The notes under the pieces were generated by a model that did not search any database, was not told the origin of the DNA, and saw only the letters and a list, made by a program, of their open reading frames with translations. From the NCBI RefSeq assembly GCF_013466425.1, contig NZ_CP059165.1:2294001-2358000 (forward strand): a DNA stretch of 64,000 nt, written 5' to 3'. Below are positions 14,032 through 23,212 of the stretch, piece after piece. Every line of letters starts with the position of its first letter. The first letter of the stretch is position 1. The translations under genes were made by a program, and so were the position numbers. This DNA is from Mycobacterium vicinigordonae (GTDB lineage: Bacteria; Actinomycetota; Actinomycetes; Mycobacteriales; Mycobacteriaceae).

Positions 14032-15103
14032 AGTCCAGTACCGCTCGGTCACCCACTGCTATCCCGGCGCCGACGCCCCGGCGGTCCAGCGGCTGGATCT
14101 TGACATCGCCGACGGCGAGTTCCTGGTGCTGGTCGGCCCGTCCGGTTGCGGCAAGTCCACCACACTTCGGATGCTGGCTGGCCTGGAATCCGTTGAAAGC
14201 GGCAGTATCACGATCGGGGATGTCGACGTGACCGCGCTGCCGCCGCGAGACCGCGACGTGGCGATGGTATTCCAGAACTATGCGCTGTACCCGAATATGA
14301 CGGTGGCCGGCAACATGGGCTTTGCGCTGCGCAACGCCGGCATGTCGCGCGCCGACACCAAAGCGCGCGTGCAAGAAGTCGCGGCCATGCTGGAACTGAC
14401 CGAACTGCTGGACCGCAAGCCGTCCAAACTGTCCGGTGGGCAACGTCAACGGGTCGCGATGGGGCGGGCCATCGTGCGACGGCCGCAGGTGTTCTGCATG
14501 GACGAACCGCTGTCCAATCTGGATGCCAAGCTGCGGGTCAGCACTCGATCGCAGATCTCGGGCCTGCAGCGCCGGCTGGGCACCACCACCGTCTACGTCA
14601 CCCACGACCAGGTGGAGGCGATGACGATGGGGGACCGGGTTGCTGTGCTCAAAGACGGTGTGCTGCAACAAGTCGACACGCCGCGCGCGCTGTATGACAA
14701 CCCGGTGAATACCTTTGTCGCGACCTTCATCGGGGCGCCGTCGATGAACCTGCTGGAGGTCGAGGTCGCCGACTCAGTGGTGTGCTCCGCGGGCTTGGGG
14801 ATCGGGGTTCCCCGCGCGACGACGACCGATCGGGTGTTGATCGGCGTCCGCCCGGAGTCCTGGGACGTCGCGCCGGCGGGCACGCCGGGTTCACTGACCG
14901 TGCACGTCGAACTGGTCGAGGAACTCGGGTTTGAATCCTTTGTCTACGCAACGCCATTGGACGACGTAACCCTGGCGCAGCGCATCGTGTTCCGCACCGA
15001 TCGTCGCACCGCGGTCGGCGTGGGGGAGACACTGGCGATCGTGCCGCACCCGCATGAGGTGTGCTTCTTCGACAGCACCACCAAAACGGTCATTCGACCC
15101 TGA
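14024..15103 (+). CDS. ugpC: Ugp ABC transporter ATP-binding protein UgpC
   Basis: Cytoplasmic ATPase that drives the importer (359 residues, MalK/UgpC type). Walker A GPSGCGKST, Q-loop MVFQNYALYP, signature LSGGQRQR, Walker B VFCMDEPLSNLD and the switch His in YVTHDQ are all intact, followed by the C-terminal regulatory OB domain with LIGVRPES. ATG 14024 lies within the last codons of ugpB (8-base overlap). Confidence 0.96.
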   Translation: MAEVQYRSVTHCYPGADAPAVQRLDLDIADGEFLVLVGPSGCGKSTTLRMLAGLESVESGSITIGDVDVTALPPRDRDVAMVFQNYALYPNMTVAGNMGFALRNAGMSRADTKARVQEVAAMLELTELLDRKPSKLSGGQRQRVAMGRAIVRRPQVFCMDEPLSNLDAKLRVSTRSQISGLQRRLGTTTVYVTHDQVEAMTMGDRVAVLKDGVLQQVDTPRALYDNPVNTFVATFIGAPSMNLLEVEVADSVVCSAGLGIGVPRATTTDRVLIGVRPESWDVAPAGTPGSLTVHVELVEELGFESFVYATPLDDVTLAQRIVFRTDRRTAVGVGETLAIVPHPHEVCFFDSTTKTVIRP

Positions 15104-15159
15104 CGCTGGGCGCTTGGGCTCGGCACTTTGGACGACGGCGGAGGCATGCGAATTGCGGG

Positions 15160-15909
15160 CTAGCGCATCTGAGCTCGGCCGCGCTGCAGCACCGCGTCAC
15201 GATTAGCGGCGATGTCGTCGCCACTGGTTTTGAACTGCCGTGCCGCGGCGGCCTCGAGCCACAGGCCGCCGCCGATCTGCGCGTCGTCGATGCGGTGGTA
15301 GGAGGCCAGCAGCGCACGCACCGCGCTTTGATTGTTGCCGACGATCGATGCCGCAACCTGACGAGCCGTGGACAGCAGCTGGTCGTGCGGAACCACCTGC
15401 GTGACCAGGCCCGCGCGCAATGCGTCGGCCGCCGAGATGTAGTCGCCGGTCATGCTCATCCGGCGGGCCAGTCCCACGCCCACTTTCTGCGGCAACCGCA
15501 CGCTCAGGCCCCAGGTGGGCAGCAAACCGACCCTGGCATGCGTGTCGGCAAATCGCGCCTGCTCGGAGGCGATCAGGATGTCGCAGTACAGCGTCAGTTC
15601 GAGCCCGCCAGTGACCGCGGCGCCGTTGATGGCGCCGATTACCGGCTTGGTCATCGCCGGCCAGCGCGGGGAGATGTCCGGCAAGGTGGTCTGGTCACCC
15701 AGTTCTTTCAGGTCCAGCCCGGCGCAGAACACCGGGTCTGAGCCGGTGACGATGACGACGTCCACGCCGTGGTCGATCTCGGCGTCAGCCAGTGCGGCGA
15801 AGAATTGGTCTCGCAACGCCGCGGACAGAGCGTTGCGGGACTGCGGGCGGTGCAGGGTCAGGGTGCGCACTCGTGCGTCGGTGTCGATCAGCAGGATGTC
15901 GTCGCTCAT
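15160..15909 (-). CDS. echA16: Enoyl-CoA hydratase/isomerase family protein EchA16
   Basis: Crotonase-fold protein of 249 residues, same length as Rv2831. The oxyanion-hole segments are present (RPQSRNALSAAL, PVFCAGLDLKEL, GAAVTGGLELTL). Where catalytic hydratases usually have a glutamate, the segment reads ARVGLLPTWGLSVRLP, so it may lack one acid residue and catalyse a different crotonase reaction; this is inference from motif comparison. Start at ATG 15909 (MSDDILLID); in-frame extension upstream is poorly crotonase-like. Convergent with ugpC. Confidence 0.9.
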   Translation of the reverse strand: MSDDILLIDTDARVRTLTLHRPQSRNALSAALRDQFFAALADAEIDHGVDVVIVTGSDPVFCAGLDLKELGDQTTLPDISPRWPAMTKPVIGAINGAAVTGGLELTLYCDILIASEQARFADTHARVGLLPTWGLSVRLPQKVGVGLARRMSMTGDYISAADALRAGLVTQVVPHDQLLSTARQVAASIVGNNQSAVRALLASYHRIDDAQIGGGLWLEAAAARQFKTSGDDIAANRDAVLQRGRAQMR

Positions 15910-16038
15910 GGGCTTCACCGTAGCCAACCGCTTCATTGGGCCCCGCACGACGACCTGTCTGCCACCGGGGTGGTTTGAAACGCCGCGCAACCATCGCAAC
16001 CTCCGACCGGTCACCGATCCCGGCCTATCGTGGACGCC

Positions 16039-16308
16039 ATGTGCCGCAACATCACCGAACTGCGCGGACTCGATCCGCCGGCCACCGCCCAGGAGATCGC
16101 CGCGGCCGCGCGGCAATACGTGCGAAAGGTCAGCGGAATCACGCACCCGTCGGCGGTCAACGCCGACGCTTTCGAAGCCGCCGTCGCCGAGGTCACCGCA
16201 ACCACGGCGCGGCTGCTCGACGCCTTGCCGGCCCGGCGGCAGCCGCCCAAATCGGTGCCGCCGTTGCGCCGGCCCGAGGTCGTGGCCCGGCTCGCGAGAT
16301 CACAGTGA
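16039..16308 (+). CDS. DUF2277 family small protein
   Basis: An 89-residue protein with the DUF2277 signature: MCRNITELRGLDPPAT at the start, EIAAAARQYVRKVSG and HPSAVNADAFEAAVAEV. No function is established for the family. The start at ATG 16039 is chosen because the family begins with MCRNI; a GTG three codons upstream is possible. Its neighbour 10 bases downstream, a DUF1802 gene, is on the same strand and probably co-transcribed. Confidence 0.85.
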   Translation: MCRNITELRGLDPPATAQEIAAAARQYVRKVSGITHPSAVNADAFEAAVAEVTATTARLLDALPARRQPPKSVPPLRRPEVVARLARSQ

Positions 16309-16318
16309 AGCCCCGTTG

Positions 16319-16861
16319 ATGTGGGGCCTCAAGGAATGGAGCGCGGCCGTGCACGCGTTGCTCGACGGGCGCCAGACCATCCTGCTGCGCAAGGGTGGCA
16401 TTGCCGAGAAGCGCTTCGAGGTCGCCGCCCGCGAATTCCTGCTGTTCCCGACGGTTGCGCACAGTCACGTCGCGCGCGTCCGGCCTGAACATCAACATCT
16501 GCTGACCGCCGCCGCCGAGGACAGTACCGAGCAGCAGGTCACGGTGCGGGCCGCTGCGAAAGTAGTTGCGGCACTGCAGGTTAACCAGCCAGATGGGCTC
16601 AGTCAGATCGAGGACCTGCACATCTGGACTGCCGATTCGGTGCGCGAGGACCGGCTGGACTTCCGACCCAGGCACAAACTTGCCGTGCTGGTCGTCTCGG
16701 CGCGACCGCTGACCGAACCGGTGCAGCTGATCCGAACCCCCGAGTATCGGGGTTGCACCAGCTGGGTAGACCTGCCCGTGCAGCCGAGCCTGGCGGCGCC
16801 GGTGCACTCCGAGACCGCGTTAGCCGACGTCGTCGGCCGCGTGCGTCGGGCGATCGGCTGA
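16319..16861 (+). CDS. DUF1802 family protein
   Basis: A 180-residue protein recognised as DUF1802: it opens with LKEWSAAVHALLDGRQTILL and RKGGIAEK, then FLLFPTVAHSH. The function of the family is unknown; the fold of the N-terminal segment resembles domains found with restriction or defence genes in some bacteria, but nothing here proves such a role. Start at ATG 16319; a much longer open frame upstream is not protein-like. The 3' end overlaps the convergent CocE gene by 42 bases. Confidence 0.8.
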   Translation: MWGLKEWSAAVHALLDGRQTILLRKGGIAEKRFEVAAREFLLFPTVAHSHVARVRPEHQHLLTAAAEDSTEQQVTVRAAAKVVAALQVNQPDGLSQIEDLHIWTADSVREDRLDFRPRHKLAVLVVSARPLTEPVQLIRTPEYRGCTSWVDLPVQPSLAAPVHSETALADVVGRVRRAIG

Positions 16862-18544
16862 ACTGCGCTCCACCGGCAGGCGCAGGCGGGACTCGCCGAA
16901 GTGCACCGAATGCGTCGCCGGCTTTTGCTGCCGCGCCGTCAACAACGGCTCGCCGGTGCCCAGATTGCGCGCATAGCGGGGAAACCAGCTGCCGGTGATC
17001 AGCACTCGGATGCGTGAGCCGGCCACGAAGCGGTGCGCAATGGCATCCAGTTGAATGCTGACCCGGTGCGTGCCCGGCCCGAGCGGCCCGAGTCGCCGGT
17101 AGCCGTCGCTGACGTTTCGGGACTTGCCCTTCGCGTCGACCTCGCTGACCCGGACGAACAGGTCGACGTTGGGGTTATCGGCGCTGTGCTCCAACTCGAT
17201 GACGGGGTTGCCGTACACGAACAAGTCGTGGGTCAGGGTGGCCGCGGTGAAGCTGAGCACGTCGTCGCGCATCGCCAGGCTGGTGTCGTCGCGATAGCCG
17301 CCGTTGGGGGCCAGCACCGGGCCGCCGATCGTCGGGGTGGGGTGCGCGGGGTCGTAGTGGAAGCTGGCCGGCCGGGTCTTGGTGGTCGGCGGGTTGTCAC
17401 CCAGGTGCCCGTAGGGCTGCAGGTAGAGCGCTTGTTCGGTGGTGGGTGGTGGCCAGTCGTCGAGGTAACGCCATCCCTGCCCGTTGACGAAAATGTGCGC
17501 CGGGGCCGGTCGGCGCAGCGCGCGCGTGTCGCCCACGTAGGCGGCCAGCCAGTCCAGGGTCTCGTGTGCGCAGGTTGCCAGCCCTTTGGTCACCATTTCG
17601 TTGTGCGTCCATGGCCCGATCGTCAGCCCGACTTCGACGCCCCGGTCACGCAGATGTCGGTACTGTTGCAGCGTCTGCCGCAGAAAAATGTCCTGCCAGC
17701 CGCTGAGCAGCAACACCGGGACGTTGACGCGGTCCAGCGCCTCGGGAAAGCGCAGCTGGTCCCAGAAGGGGTCTCCGTGATCGGTGTCCACCCAGGACTC
17801 GAACCAGGGTGCGCCGTCGCCGAGCAAGGTTCGGGCCGATTCGCCCAGCGGGACCTCGGCCAGCGCGCGTGCCACCTGGCGGGGCGCGCGCAGCTGACGG
17901 ATCACCGCTTGCAGCAGGCCAGGTTCTTCCTGGCGAGCCACCATGGCGCTCCAGCTCAGGAAGTCGTTGACGGCGAAGGTGCCAGTGCCCCAAACGGACT
18001 CGCGGAAATCGTGCGGTCCCACCGTGATGACCGCGGCCGCCAGCTCCGGCGGCGGATCGTCGAGCAGAGCCCACTGGGTGAAGCCGAGATAGGACAGGCC
18101 GATGGTGGCGAAGCTGCCGGTGAACCACGGCTGGTCGCGCAGCCAGTGCACCGTGTCGGCGCCGTCAGAGGCCTCGTTGATCATCGGTTCGAATTTGCCG
18201 GCGGATCCGAATGTGCCCCGCACGCTCTGCAGCACCACGTGATAGCCGCGGGCGGCATACAACGCGGCGAAGGCCAGCGAGAACGGGAACCGGCGGCCGT
18301 AGGGACCTCGGACCAGCAGGGTGCCGGCGGGTTTGGATGTCAGGGGCGCGTAGTGGTCGGCCACCAGTTGGACGCCGTCGCGCATCGGGACCTGGACGCG
18401 TTGCCTGGTGTAGCGCGTTTTTGCCCGCGGCAGACCCAATGCCAGTCCCAGCGCACGCAGGGCGGCACGACCGCCCATTCCGGGCGCGCGGTTGCGCAGC
18501 TTGACGTCGTCACGCTCGATCGATCTGGTACTCACTTGTCCCAC
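16820..18544 (-). CDS. CocE/NonD family hydrolase
   Basis: Large serine hydrolase (574 residues) like M. tuberculosis Rv2800. The N-terminal alpha/beta-hydrolase domain has the X-Pro dipeptidyl-peptidase/cocaine esterase features: VPMRDGVQLVADHYAP, the nucleophile motif GLSYLG, and GPWTHNEM holding the likely catalytic His; a C-terminal jelly-roll domain follows (YGNPVIELEHSAD, GSWFPRYARNLG). It would hydrolyse an acyl ester or peptide bond; the substrate is unknown. GTG 18544 is used as start; GTG 18535 (VSTRSIERD) is equally good. No signal peptide is evident. Confidence 0.88.
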   Translation of the reverse strand: MGQVSTRSIERDDVKLRNRAPGMGGRAALRALGLALGLPRAKTRYTRQRVQVPMRDGVQLVADHYAPLTSKPAGTLLVRGPYGRRFPFSLAFAALYAARGYHVVLQSVRGTFGSAGKFEPMINEASDGADTVHWLRDQPWFTGSFATIGLSYLGFTQWALLDDPPPELAAAVITVGPHDFRESVWGTGTFAVNDFLSWSAMVARQEEPGLLQAVIRQLRAPRQVARALAEVPLGESARTLLGDGAPWFESWVDTDHGDPFWDQLRFPEALDRVNVPVLLLSGWQDIFLRQTLQQYRHLRDRGVEVGLTIGPWTHNEMVTKGLATCAHETLDWLAAYVGDTRALRRPAPAHIFVNGQGWRYLDDWPPPTTEQALYLQPYGHLGDNPPTTKTRPASFHYDPAHPTPTIGGPVLAPNGGYRDDTSLAMRDDVLSFTAATLTHDLFVYGNPVIELEHSADNPNVDLFVRVSEVDAKGKSRNVSDGYRRLGPLGPGTHRVSIQLDAIAHRFVAGSRIRVLITGSWFPRYARNLGTGEPLLTARQQKPATHSVHFGESRLRLPVERSSADRPTHAADDVG

Positions 18545-18595
18545 AGTAGGGAAAGGCCGATCGCAGCGTCGGGTGAGGAAGACGCGTCGGGCGAG

Positions 18596-19177
18596 CTAGA
18601 ACTTGTACAGGGGGGCGAGTTCGTTGGCTCGCTGCAGGTTGGTGGACGGGCAGTCGACGTCGGGTTCGGAGTAGATCGTGGAGTAGAACAGCGACTGCTG
18701 GATTACCCCGTAGCTCGTCTTGAACGTCACCATGCAGGAGATGTACCAGTAGCTGTTGTGGTACGTCGGCTTGAGCACCCAGTACTGCGCGGCGCGATGG
18801 CCCTGAACGGTGGTCTCGATGGCGTCGGGCGGCAGCGTCTGGGCGTAGGTACGCCAGACGATCGGCTCGACTGCCAGCTGGTAGTTCCCGGCGTCGAACT
18901 GGCAGCGCAGCCCCTCCTGGGGTTCCGGTGGGGAGAACGCCAGGCCCAGCCGCTGCACGGCGTCGAAGGGGATGTCGGTGCATGGGTCGAACGGGCTGGG
19001 GTTCTGGGTCTCCACGATTGGGCTCTTCATCGTGGTTTCCATCGGCTGCGCCGTCGACCGCAACTCGACTACGCCTCGGTGTGCCGGAAGCGGACCGTAC
19101 TGCCAGCCCCCCACTCCCACCACGACGGCTGTGACCAGCGCACCAAACGCTGCGGCCAGACGCACCTTGGCGAACAC
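18596..19177 (-). CDS. DUF3558-like membrane-anchored or secreted protein
   Basis: A 193-residue protein, probably equivalent to Rv2799. The N-terminus is a hydrophobic anchor (LAAAFGALVTAVVVGVGGW), and the body has the DUF3558 hallmark DPCTDIPFDAVQRLGL and later Cys residues (RCQFDAGNY, ISCMV, DVDCPSTN). DUF3558 proteins in mycobacteria are usually lipoproteins, but here the hydrophobic segment is followed by GWQYG with no lipobox Cys, so it is more likely a membrane-anchored protein. GTG 19177 is the start. It lies 51 bases downstream of the CocE gene's promoter side, on the same strand. Confidence 0.75.
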   Translation of the reverse strand: MFAKVRLAAAFGALVTAVVVGVGGWQYGPLPAHRGVVELRSTAQPMETTMKSPIVETQNPSPFDPCTDIPFDAVQRLGLAFSPPEPQEGLRCQFDAGNYQLAVEPIVWRTYAQTLPPDAIETTVQGHRAAQYWVLKPTYHNSYWYISCMVTFKTSYGVIQQSLFYSTIYSEPDVDCPSTNLQRANELAPLYKF

Positions 19178-19322
19178 GACACTCCCTGTAGTTGGCAGCC
19201 CTATTGCGGGGAGTGTACAAGCAGCGTCCGCGCTGTCACAGGGGAAACTGGAACTTGTTCTAGCCGCATCCAGATCGGCGGCAAATCGTGCGGCTGGCGC
19301 GGGGTCGTTAGGGTGGTTAATC

Positions 19323-20282
19323 GTGGCAGGGCAGGAAGCGACCGGACAGCCGACGCTGTGGGCTGTCTCGGACCTGCATACCGGTCACATGGGCAACAAG
19401 CCAGTCACTGAGTCCCTGCACCCGTCGTCGCCGGACGACTGGCTTATAGTTTGCGGCGACGTCGCTGAACGCACCGACGAAATCCGCTGGGCACTGGACT
19501 TACTGCGGCGCCGCTTCGCGAAGGTGATCTGGGTGCCGGGCAACCACGAGCTGTGGACCACCAACCGCGATCCCATGCAGATCTTCGGCCGATCCCGGTA
19601 CGACTACCTGGTCAACATGTGCGACGAGATGGGCGTAGTTACCCCCGAGCACCCGTGGCCGGTGTGGACCGAACGCGGCGGACCGGCGACCATCGTGCCG
19701 ATGTTTTTGCTGTACGACTACAGCTTCCTGCCGGAGGGCGCGCGCAGCAAAGCCGAGGGCCTGGCCATCGCCAAGGAACGCAACGTGGTCTGCACCGATG
19801 AGTTCCTGCTCTCACCCGAGCCATACCCCACCCGGGACGCCTGGTGCCGCGAGCGGATCAGCAAGACCCGCGCCCGGCTCGAACAGCTGGACTGGATGCA
19901 GCCGACCGTCCTGGTCAATCACTTCCCGCTGCTGCGTGACCCGTGTGACGCGCTGTTCTACCCGGAGTTCTCGCTGTGGTGCGGCACCACCAAGACCGCC
20001 GACTGGCACACCCGCTACAACGCGGTCTGCTCGGTCTACGGTCATCTGCACATTCCCCGCACCACGTGGCACGACGACGTGCGCTTCGAGGAGGTGTCGG
20101 TCGGTTACCCGCGGGAATGGCGGCGCCGCAAGCCCTACAGCTGGCTGCGGCAGGTACTGCCCGACCCCCAGTACGCGCCGGGCTACCTCAACGACTTCGG
20201 TGGTCATTTCGTGATCACCCCGGAGATGAAGGCACAGGCCGCCCAGTTCCGGGAAAAACTGCGGCAGCGACAGAACCGGTGA
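19323..20282 (+). CDS. Calcineurin-like metallophosphoesterase
   Basis: A 319-residue metallophosphoesterase equivalent to Rv2795c, always found just upstream of pptT. Metal-binding motifs are visible in order: AVSDLHTGH (D-x-H), VCGDVAE (GD), VPGNHELW (GNHE), VLVNHFPLLRDP and VYGHLHIPRT (GHLH). The M. tuberculosis protein was reported as a phosphopantetheinyl hydrolase (PptH) that removes the 4'-phosphopantetheine added by PptT. GTG 19323 is the start; a longer open frame upstream runs antisense to the DUF3558 gene. Overlaps pptT by 4 bases (GTGA), consistent with opposing enzymes made together. Confidence 0.92.
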   Translation: MAGQEATGQPTLWAVSDLHTGHMGNKPVTESLHPSSPDDWLIVCGDVAERTDEIRWALDLLRRRFAKVIWVPGNHELWTTNRDPMQIFGRSRYDYLVNMCDEMGVVTPEHPWPVWTERGGPATIVPMFLLYDYSFLPEGARSKAEGLAIAKERNVVCTDEFLLSPEPYPTRDAWCRERISKTRARLEQLDWMQPTVLVNHFPLLRDPCDALFYPEFSLWCGTTKTADWHTRYNAVCSVYGHLHIPRTTWHDDVRFEEVSVGYPREWRRRKPYSWLRQVLPDPQYAPGYLNDFGGHFVITPEMKAQAAQFREKLRQRQNR

Positions 20283-20959
20283 CGGACGGCATGCTGGTGT
20301 CATCGCTGCTGCCTGCCACCCTGATCGACGACATGGGTTACGCCGAGCTGTATTCCGATCCGCCCGGACTGGTGCCGCTGCCCGAAGAGGAGCCACTGAT
20401 CGCCAAGTCCGTGGCCAAGCGGCGTAGCGAATTCATCACCGTGCGCCATTGCGCCCGGATCGCGCTCGGCGAGCTGGGTGTGCAACCCGTACCGATTCTC
20501 AAGGGGGACAAGGGCGAACCCTGCTGGCCCGACGGAATCGTGGGTAGCCTCACCCACTGCGCCGGTTACCGCGGGGCGGTAGTCGGACGCAGCGAAGGGG
20601 TGCGCTCGGTGGGGATCGACGCCGAGCCGCACGATGTGCTGCCCAACGGGGTGCTGGACGCGATCAGCCTGCCTGCCGAGCGCAGCGAAATCCCGCGGGC
20701 GATGCCCACCGGCCTGCATTGGGATCGAATCCTGTTCTGCGCCAAGGAGGCAACGTACAAAGCGTGGTTTCCGCTGACCAAGCGGTGGCTGGGTTTCGAG
20801 GACGCGCACATCACGTTCTCGGCAGACTCGGAATCTTCCGGTCGATTTCTATCCCGCATCCTGATCGACCCGGCCGCCCGGTCCGGGCCTCCGTTGACGG
20901 CGCTGTCCGGGCGCTGGTCGGTGCAGCGTGACCTGGTGCTGACCGCGATCGTGCTGTGA
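20279..20959 (+). CDS. pptT: 4'-phosphopantetheinyl transferase PptT
   Basis: Sfp-type transferase that activates acyl carrier and peptide carrier domains of type I synthases and siderophore enzymes. The 226-residue protein has the conserved [26 protein letters not shown] (metal-binding D114 and E116) and [11 protein letters not shown] (E157, K161). The last third aligns with [14 protein letters not shown] 20279 overlaps the preceding stop by 4 bases, and its end overlaps truB by 4. Confidence 0.97.
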   Translation: MTDGMLVSSLLPATLIDDMGYAELYSDPPGLVPLPEEEPLIAKSVAKRRSEFITVRHCARIALGELGVQPVPILKGDKGEPCWPDGIVGSLTHCAGYRGAVVGRSEGVRSVGIDAEPHDVLPNGVLDAISLPAERSEIPRAMPTGLHWDRILFCAKEATYKAWFPLTKRWLGFEDAHITFSADSESSGRFLSRILIDPAARSGPPLTALSGRWSVQRDLVLTAIVL

Positions 20960-21858
20960 GCGAAAGCGGTGCAGGACTACTTGTCCTCGACAAGCCGGCC
21001 GGAATGACCAGCCATGACGTGGTAGGGCGATGCCGGCGGATCTTCGCCACTCGCCGGGTCGGTCACGCCGGCACGCTGGACCCGATGGCGACCGGGGTCT
21101 TGGTGATCGGAATCGAGCGCGCCACCAAGATCCTCGGCCTGCTAACCGCGACGTCCAAGGCATACACCGCTACCATTCGGTTGGGCCAGACCACGTCCAC
21201 CGATGACGCCGAAGGTGAAGTGCTGGAGTCTATTTCGGCAGCGCACGTCACGGATGCGGCGATCGAAGCCGCTGTCAGCGAGCTGCGCGGCGACATCAGT
21301 CAGGTCCCGTCGGCGGTAAGCGCAATCAAAGTTGGTGGTCGGCGGGCCTACCAGTTGGCGCGTGCGGGCGAGGCGGTTGAACTGCAGGCCCGGCCGGTAC
21401 GCATCGACCGCTTTGTGGTGTTGGAGGTGCGACGCGCGTCCAGCTGGGTCGACCTCGATGTAGAAGTCGACTGCTCTTCGGGCACCTACATTCGCGCGCT
21501 GGCCCGCGACCTCGGAGCCTTCCTGGGCGTAGGCGGTCATCTGACGTCGTTGCGGCGCACCCGAGTCGGACGCTTCGACCTGGCGCAGGCGCTGACACTC
21601 GACGAAGTGGCCGAGCATCCGCGACTGAGTTTGAGCCTCGACGAGGCCTGCCTGCTGATGTTCCCGCGCCGTGCCTTGACCGTGCCGGAAGCTGAGGCGG
21701 CGGCTAATGGGCGGGCGCTGCCGGCGGCTGGTATCGACGGCACCTACGCGGCTACCGCCGACGACGGCCGGGTGATTGCGCTGCTGCGCGAGCAGGGGTC
21801 GCGGACTCGGTCAGTTGTGGTTATCCGGCCGGCGACGATGCAGTCCGGTACGGATTGA
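20956..21858 (+). CDS. truB: tRNA pseudouridine(55) synthase TruB
   Basis: Forms pseudouridine 55 in the T-loop of tRNAs. The 300-residue protein has the catalytic block [14 protein letters not shown], with Asp42 as nucleophile, and [13 protein letters not shown] at the N-terminus, [10 protein letters not shown], and a C-terminal PUA-like segment ([15 protein letters not shown]). GTG start overlapping pptT by 4 bases. Confidence 0.96.
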   Translation: MSESGAGLLVLDKPAGMTSHDVVGRCRRIFATRRVGHAGTLDPMATGVLVIGIERATKILGLLTATSKAYTATIRLGQTTSTDDAEGEVLESISAAHVTDAAIEAAVSELRGDISQVPSAVSAIKVGGRRAYQLARAGEAVELQARPVRIDRFVVLEVRRASSWVDLDVEVDCSSGTYIRALARDLGAFLGVGGHLTSLRRTRVGRFDLAQALTLDEVAEHPRLSLSLDEACLLMFPRRALTVPEAEAAANGRALPAAGIDGTYAATADDGRVIALLREQGSRTRSVVVIRPATMQSGTD

Positions 21859-22000
21859 GCAGGAACCGGGGCAATCGGGTCCCGCCGCTGGACCCTGTGA
21901 CCGCCCAGGGTGGGCCGCGCGCGTAACGTCACTGCAAATCCGCCTTGATCTTTCGCGGTGGCGCTCCACTCGCGAAGTCGGGCCCATGGAAGGGGCAACG

Positions 22001-23200
22001 ATGCCTAAAGCAAGCAACAAAGTATTCGTCGTGGGTGTCGGCATGACGAAGTTCGAGAAACCCGGCCGGCGCGAAGGCTGGGATTATCCGCAGATGGCCA
22101 AGGAGTCCGGCACCAAGGCGCTGCAGGACGCCGGTGTCGACTACCGCGATATCGAGCAGGGCTACGTCGGTTATGTGGCCGGCGATTCGACCAGTGGACA
22201 GCGCGCCCTCTACGAACTCGGTATGACCGGCATTCCGATCGTCAATGTCAACAACAATTGTTCGACCGGATCCACCGCGCTGTATCTGGGCGCACAAGCC
22301 GTCCGCGGCGGACTGGCAGACTGCGTGCTGGCGCTCGGTTTCGAGAAGATGCAGCCCGGAGCGCTCCAGGTGGGGTCCCAGGATCGCGAGTCGCCGCTGG
22401 GCAAACACGTGCAGGCCCTGGCCGCGATCGATGAATTCACTTTCCCGGTGGCGCCGTGGATGTTCGGTGCCGCCGGACGTGAACACATGAAGAAGTACGG
22501 CACCACCGCGGAGCATTTCGCGAAGATTGGTTACAAGAACCACAAGCACTCGGTCAACAACCCCTACGCGCAGTTCCAGGAGGAGTACTCTCTCGACGAC
22601 ATCCTGGCCGCCAAGATGATCTCCGACCCGCTGACCAAACTGCAGTGCTCACCCACGTCCGACGGATCGGCCGCAGTGGTGCTGGCCAGTGAAGAGTACG
22701 TGGCGAAGCACGATCTGGCAGGGCAAGCCGTCGAGATTGTCGGGCAGGCAATGACTACCGACTTCGAATCCACTTTCGACGGGAGCGCGGCCAACATCAT
22801 CGGCTACGACATGAATGTGCAAGCTGCCCAACAGGTTTATGACCAGTCTGGGCTGGGGCCCGACGACTTCCAGGTGATCGAGCTGCACGACTGCTTCTCG
22901 GCCAACGAGCTGCTGCTGTACGAAGCGCTGGGGCTGTGCGGCGAAGGTGAGGCGGCCAAGCTGATCGACGACAACCAGACCACCTACGGTGGACGCTGGG
23001 TGGTTAACCCCTCCGGCGGCCTGATCTCCAAGGGGCATCCGCTGGGCGCGACCGGGCTGGCGCAGTGCTCCGAGCTGACCTGGCAACTGCGCGGCACCGC
23101 CGACAAGCGCCAGGTCGACAACGTCACCGCGGCACTGCAACACAACATCGGCCTCGGCGGCGCCGCAGTGGTGACGGCCTACCAGCGCGCCGAGCGCTGA
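22001..23200 (+). CDS. ltp1: Lipid-transfer protein/thiolase-fold protein Ltp1
   Basis: Thiolase-superfamily protein of the SCP-x/lipid-transfer type (399 residues), matching Rv2790c. Motifs: [11 protein letters not shown] with the thiolase-type Cys, [12 protein letters not shown] and [20 protein letters not shown]. Members of this group act in beta-oxidation-like or retro-aldol side-chain degradation; the exact substrate is unknown. ATG 22001 is preceded by AAGGGG. Followed 12 bases later by fadE21, suggesting a shared fatty acid or steroid degradation role. Confidence 0.92.
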   Translation: MPKASNKVFVVGVGMTKFEKPGRREGWDYPQMAKESGTKALQDAGVDYRDIEQGYVGYVAGDSTSGQRALYELGMTGIPIVNVNNNCSTGSTALYLGAQAVRGGLADCVLALGFEKMQPGALQVGSQDRESPLGKHVQALAAIDEFTFPVAPWMFGAAGREHMKKYGTTAEHFAKIGYKNHKHSVNNPYAQFQEEYSLDDILAAKMISDPLTKLQCSPTSDGSAAVVLASEEYVAKHDLAGQAVEIVGQAMTTDFESTFDGSAANIIGYDMNVQAAQQVYDQSGLGPDDFQVIELHDCFSANELLLYEALGLCGEGEAAKLIDDNQTTYGGRWVVNPSGGLISKGHPLGATGLAQCSELTWQLRGTADKRQVDNVTAALQHNIGLGGAAVVTAYQRAER

Positions 23201-23212
23201 TCGGGTAGCGAC

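Noticed and set aside
17033..19411. 792-codon plus-strand open frame across the CocE gene
   Set aside because: It is an antisense shadow; the minus-strand CocE protein has clear catalytic motifs and the composition of the opposite frame is not protein-like.
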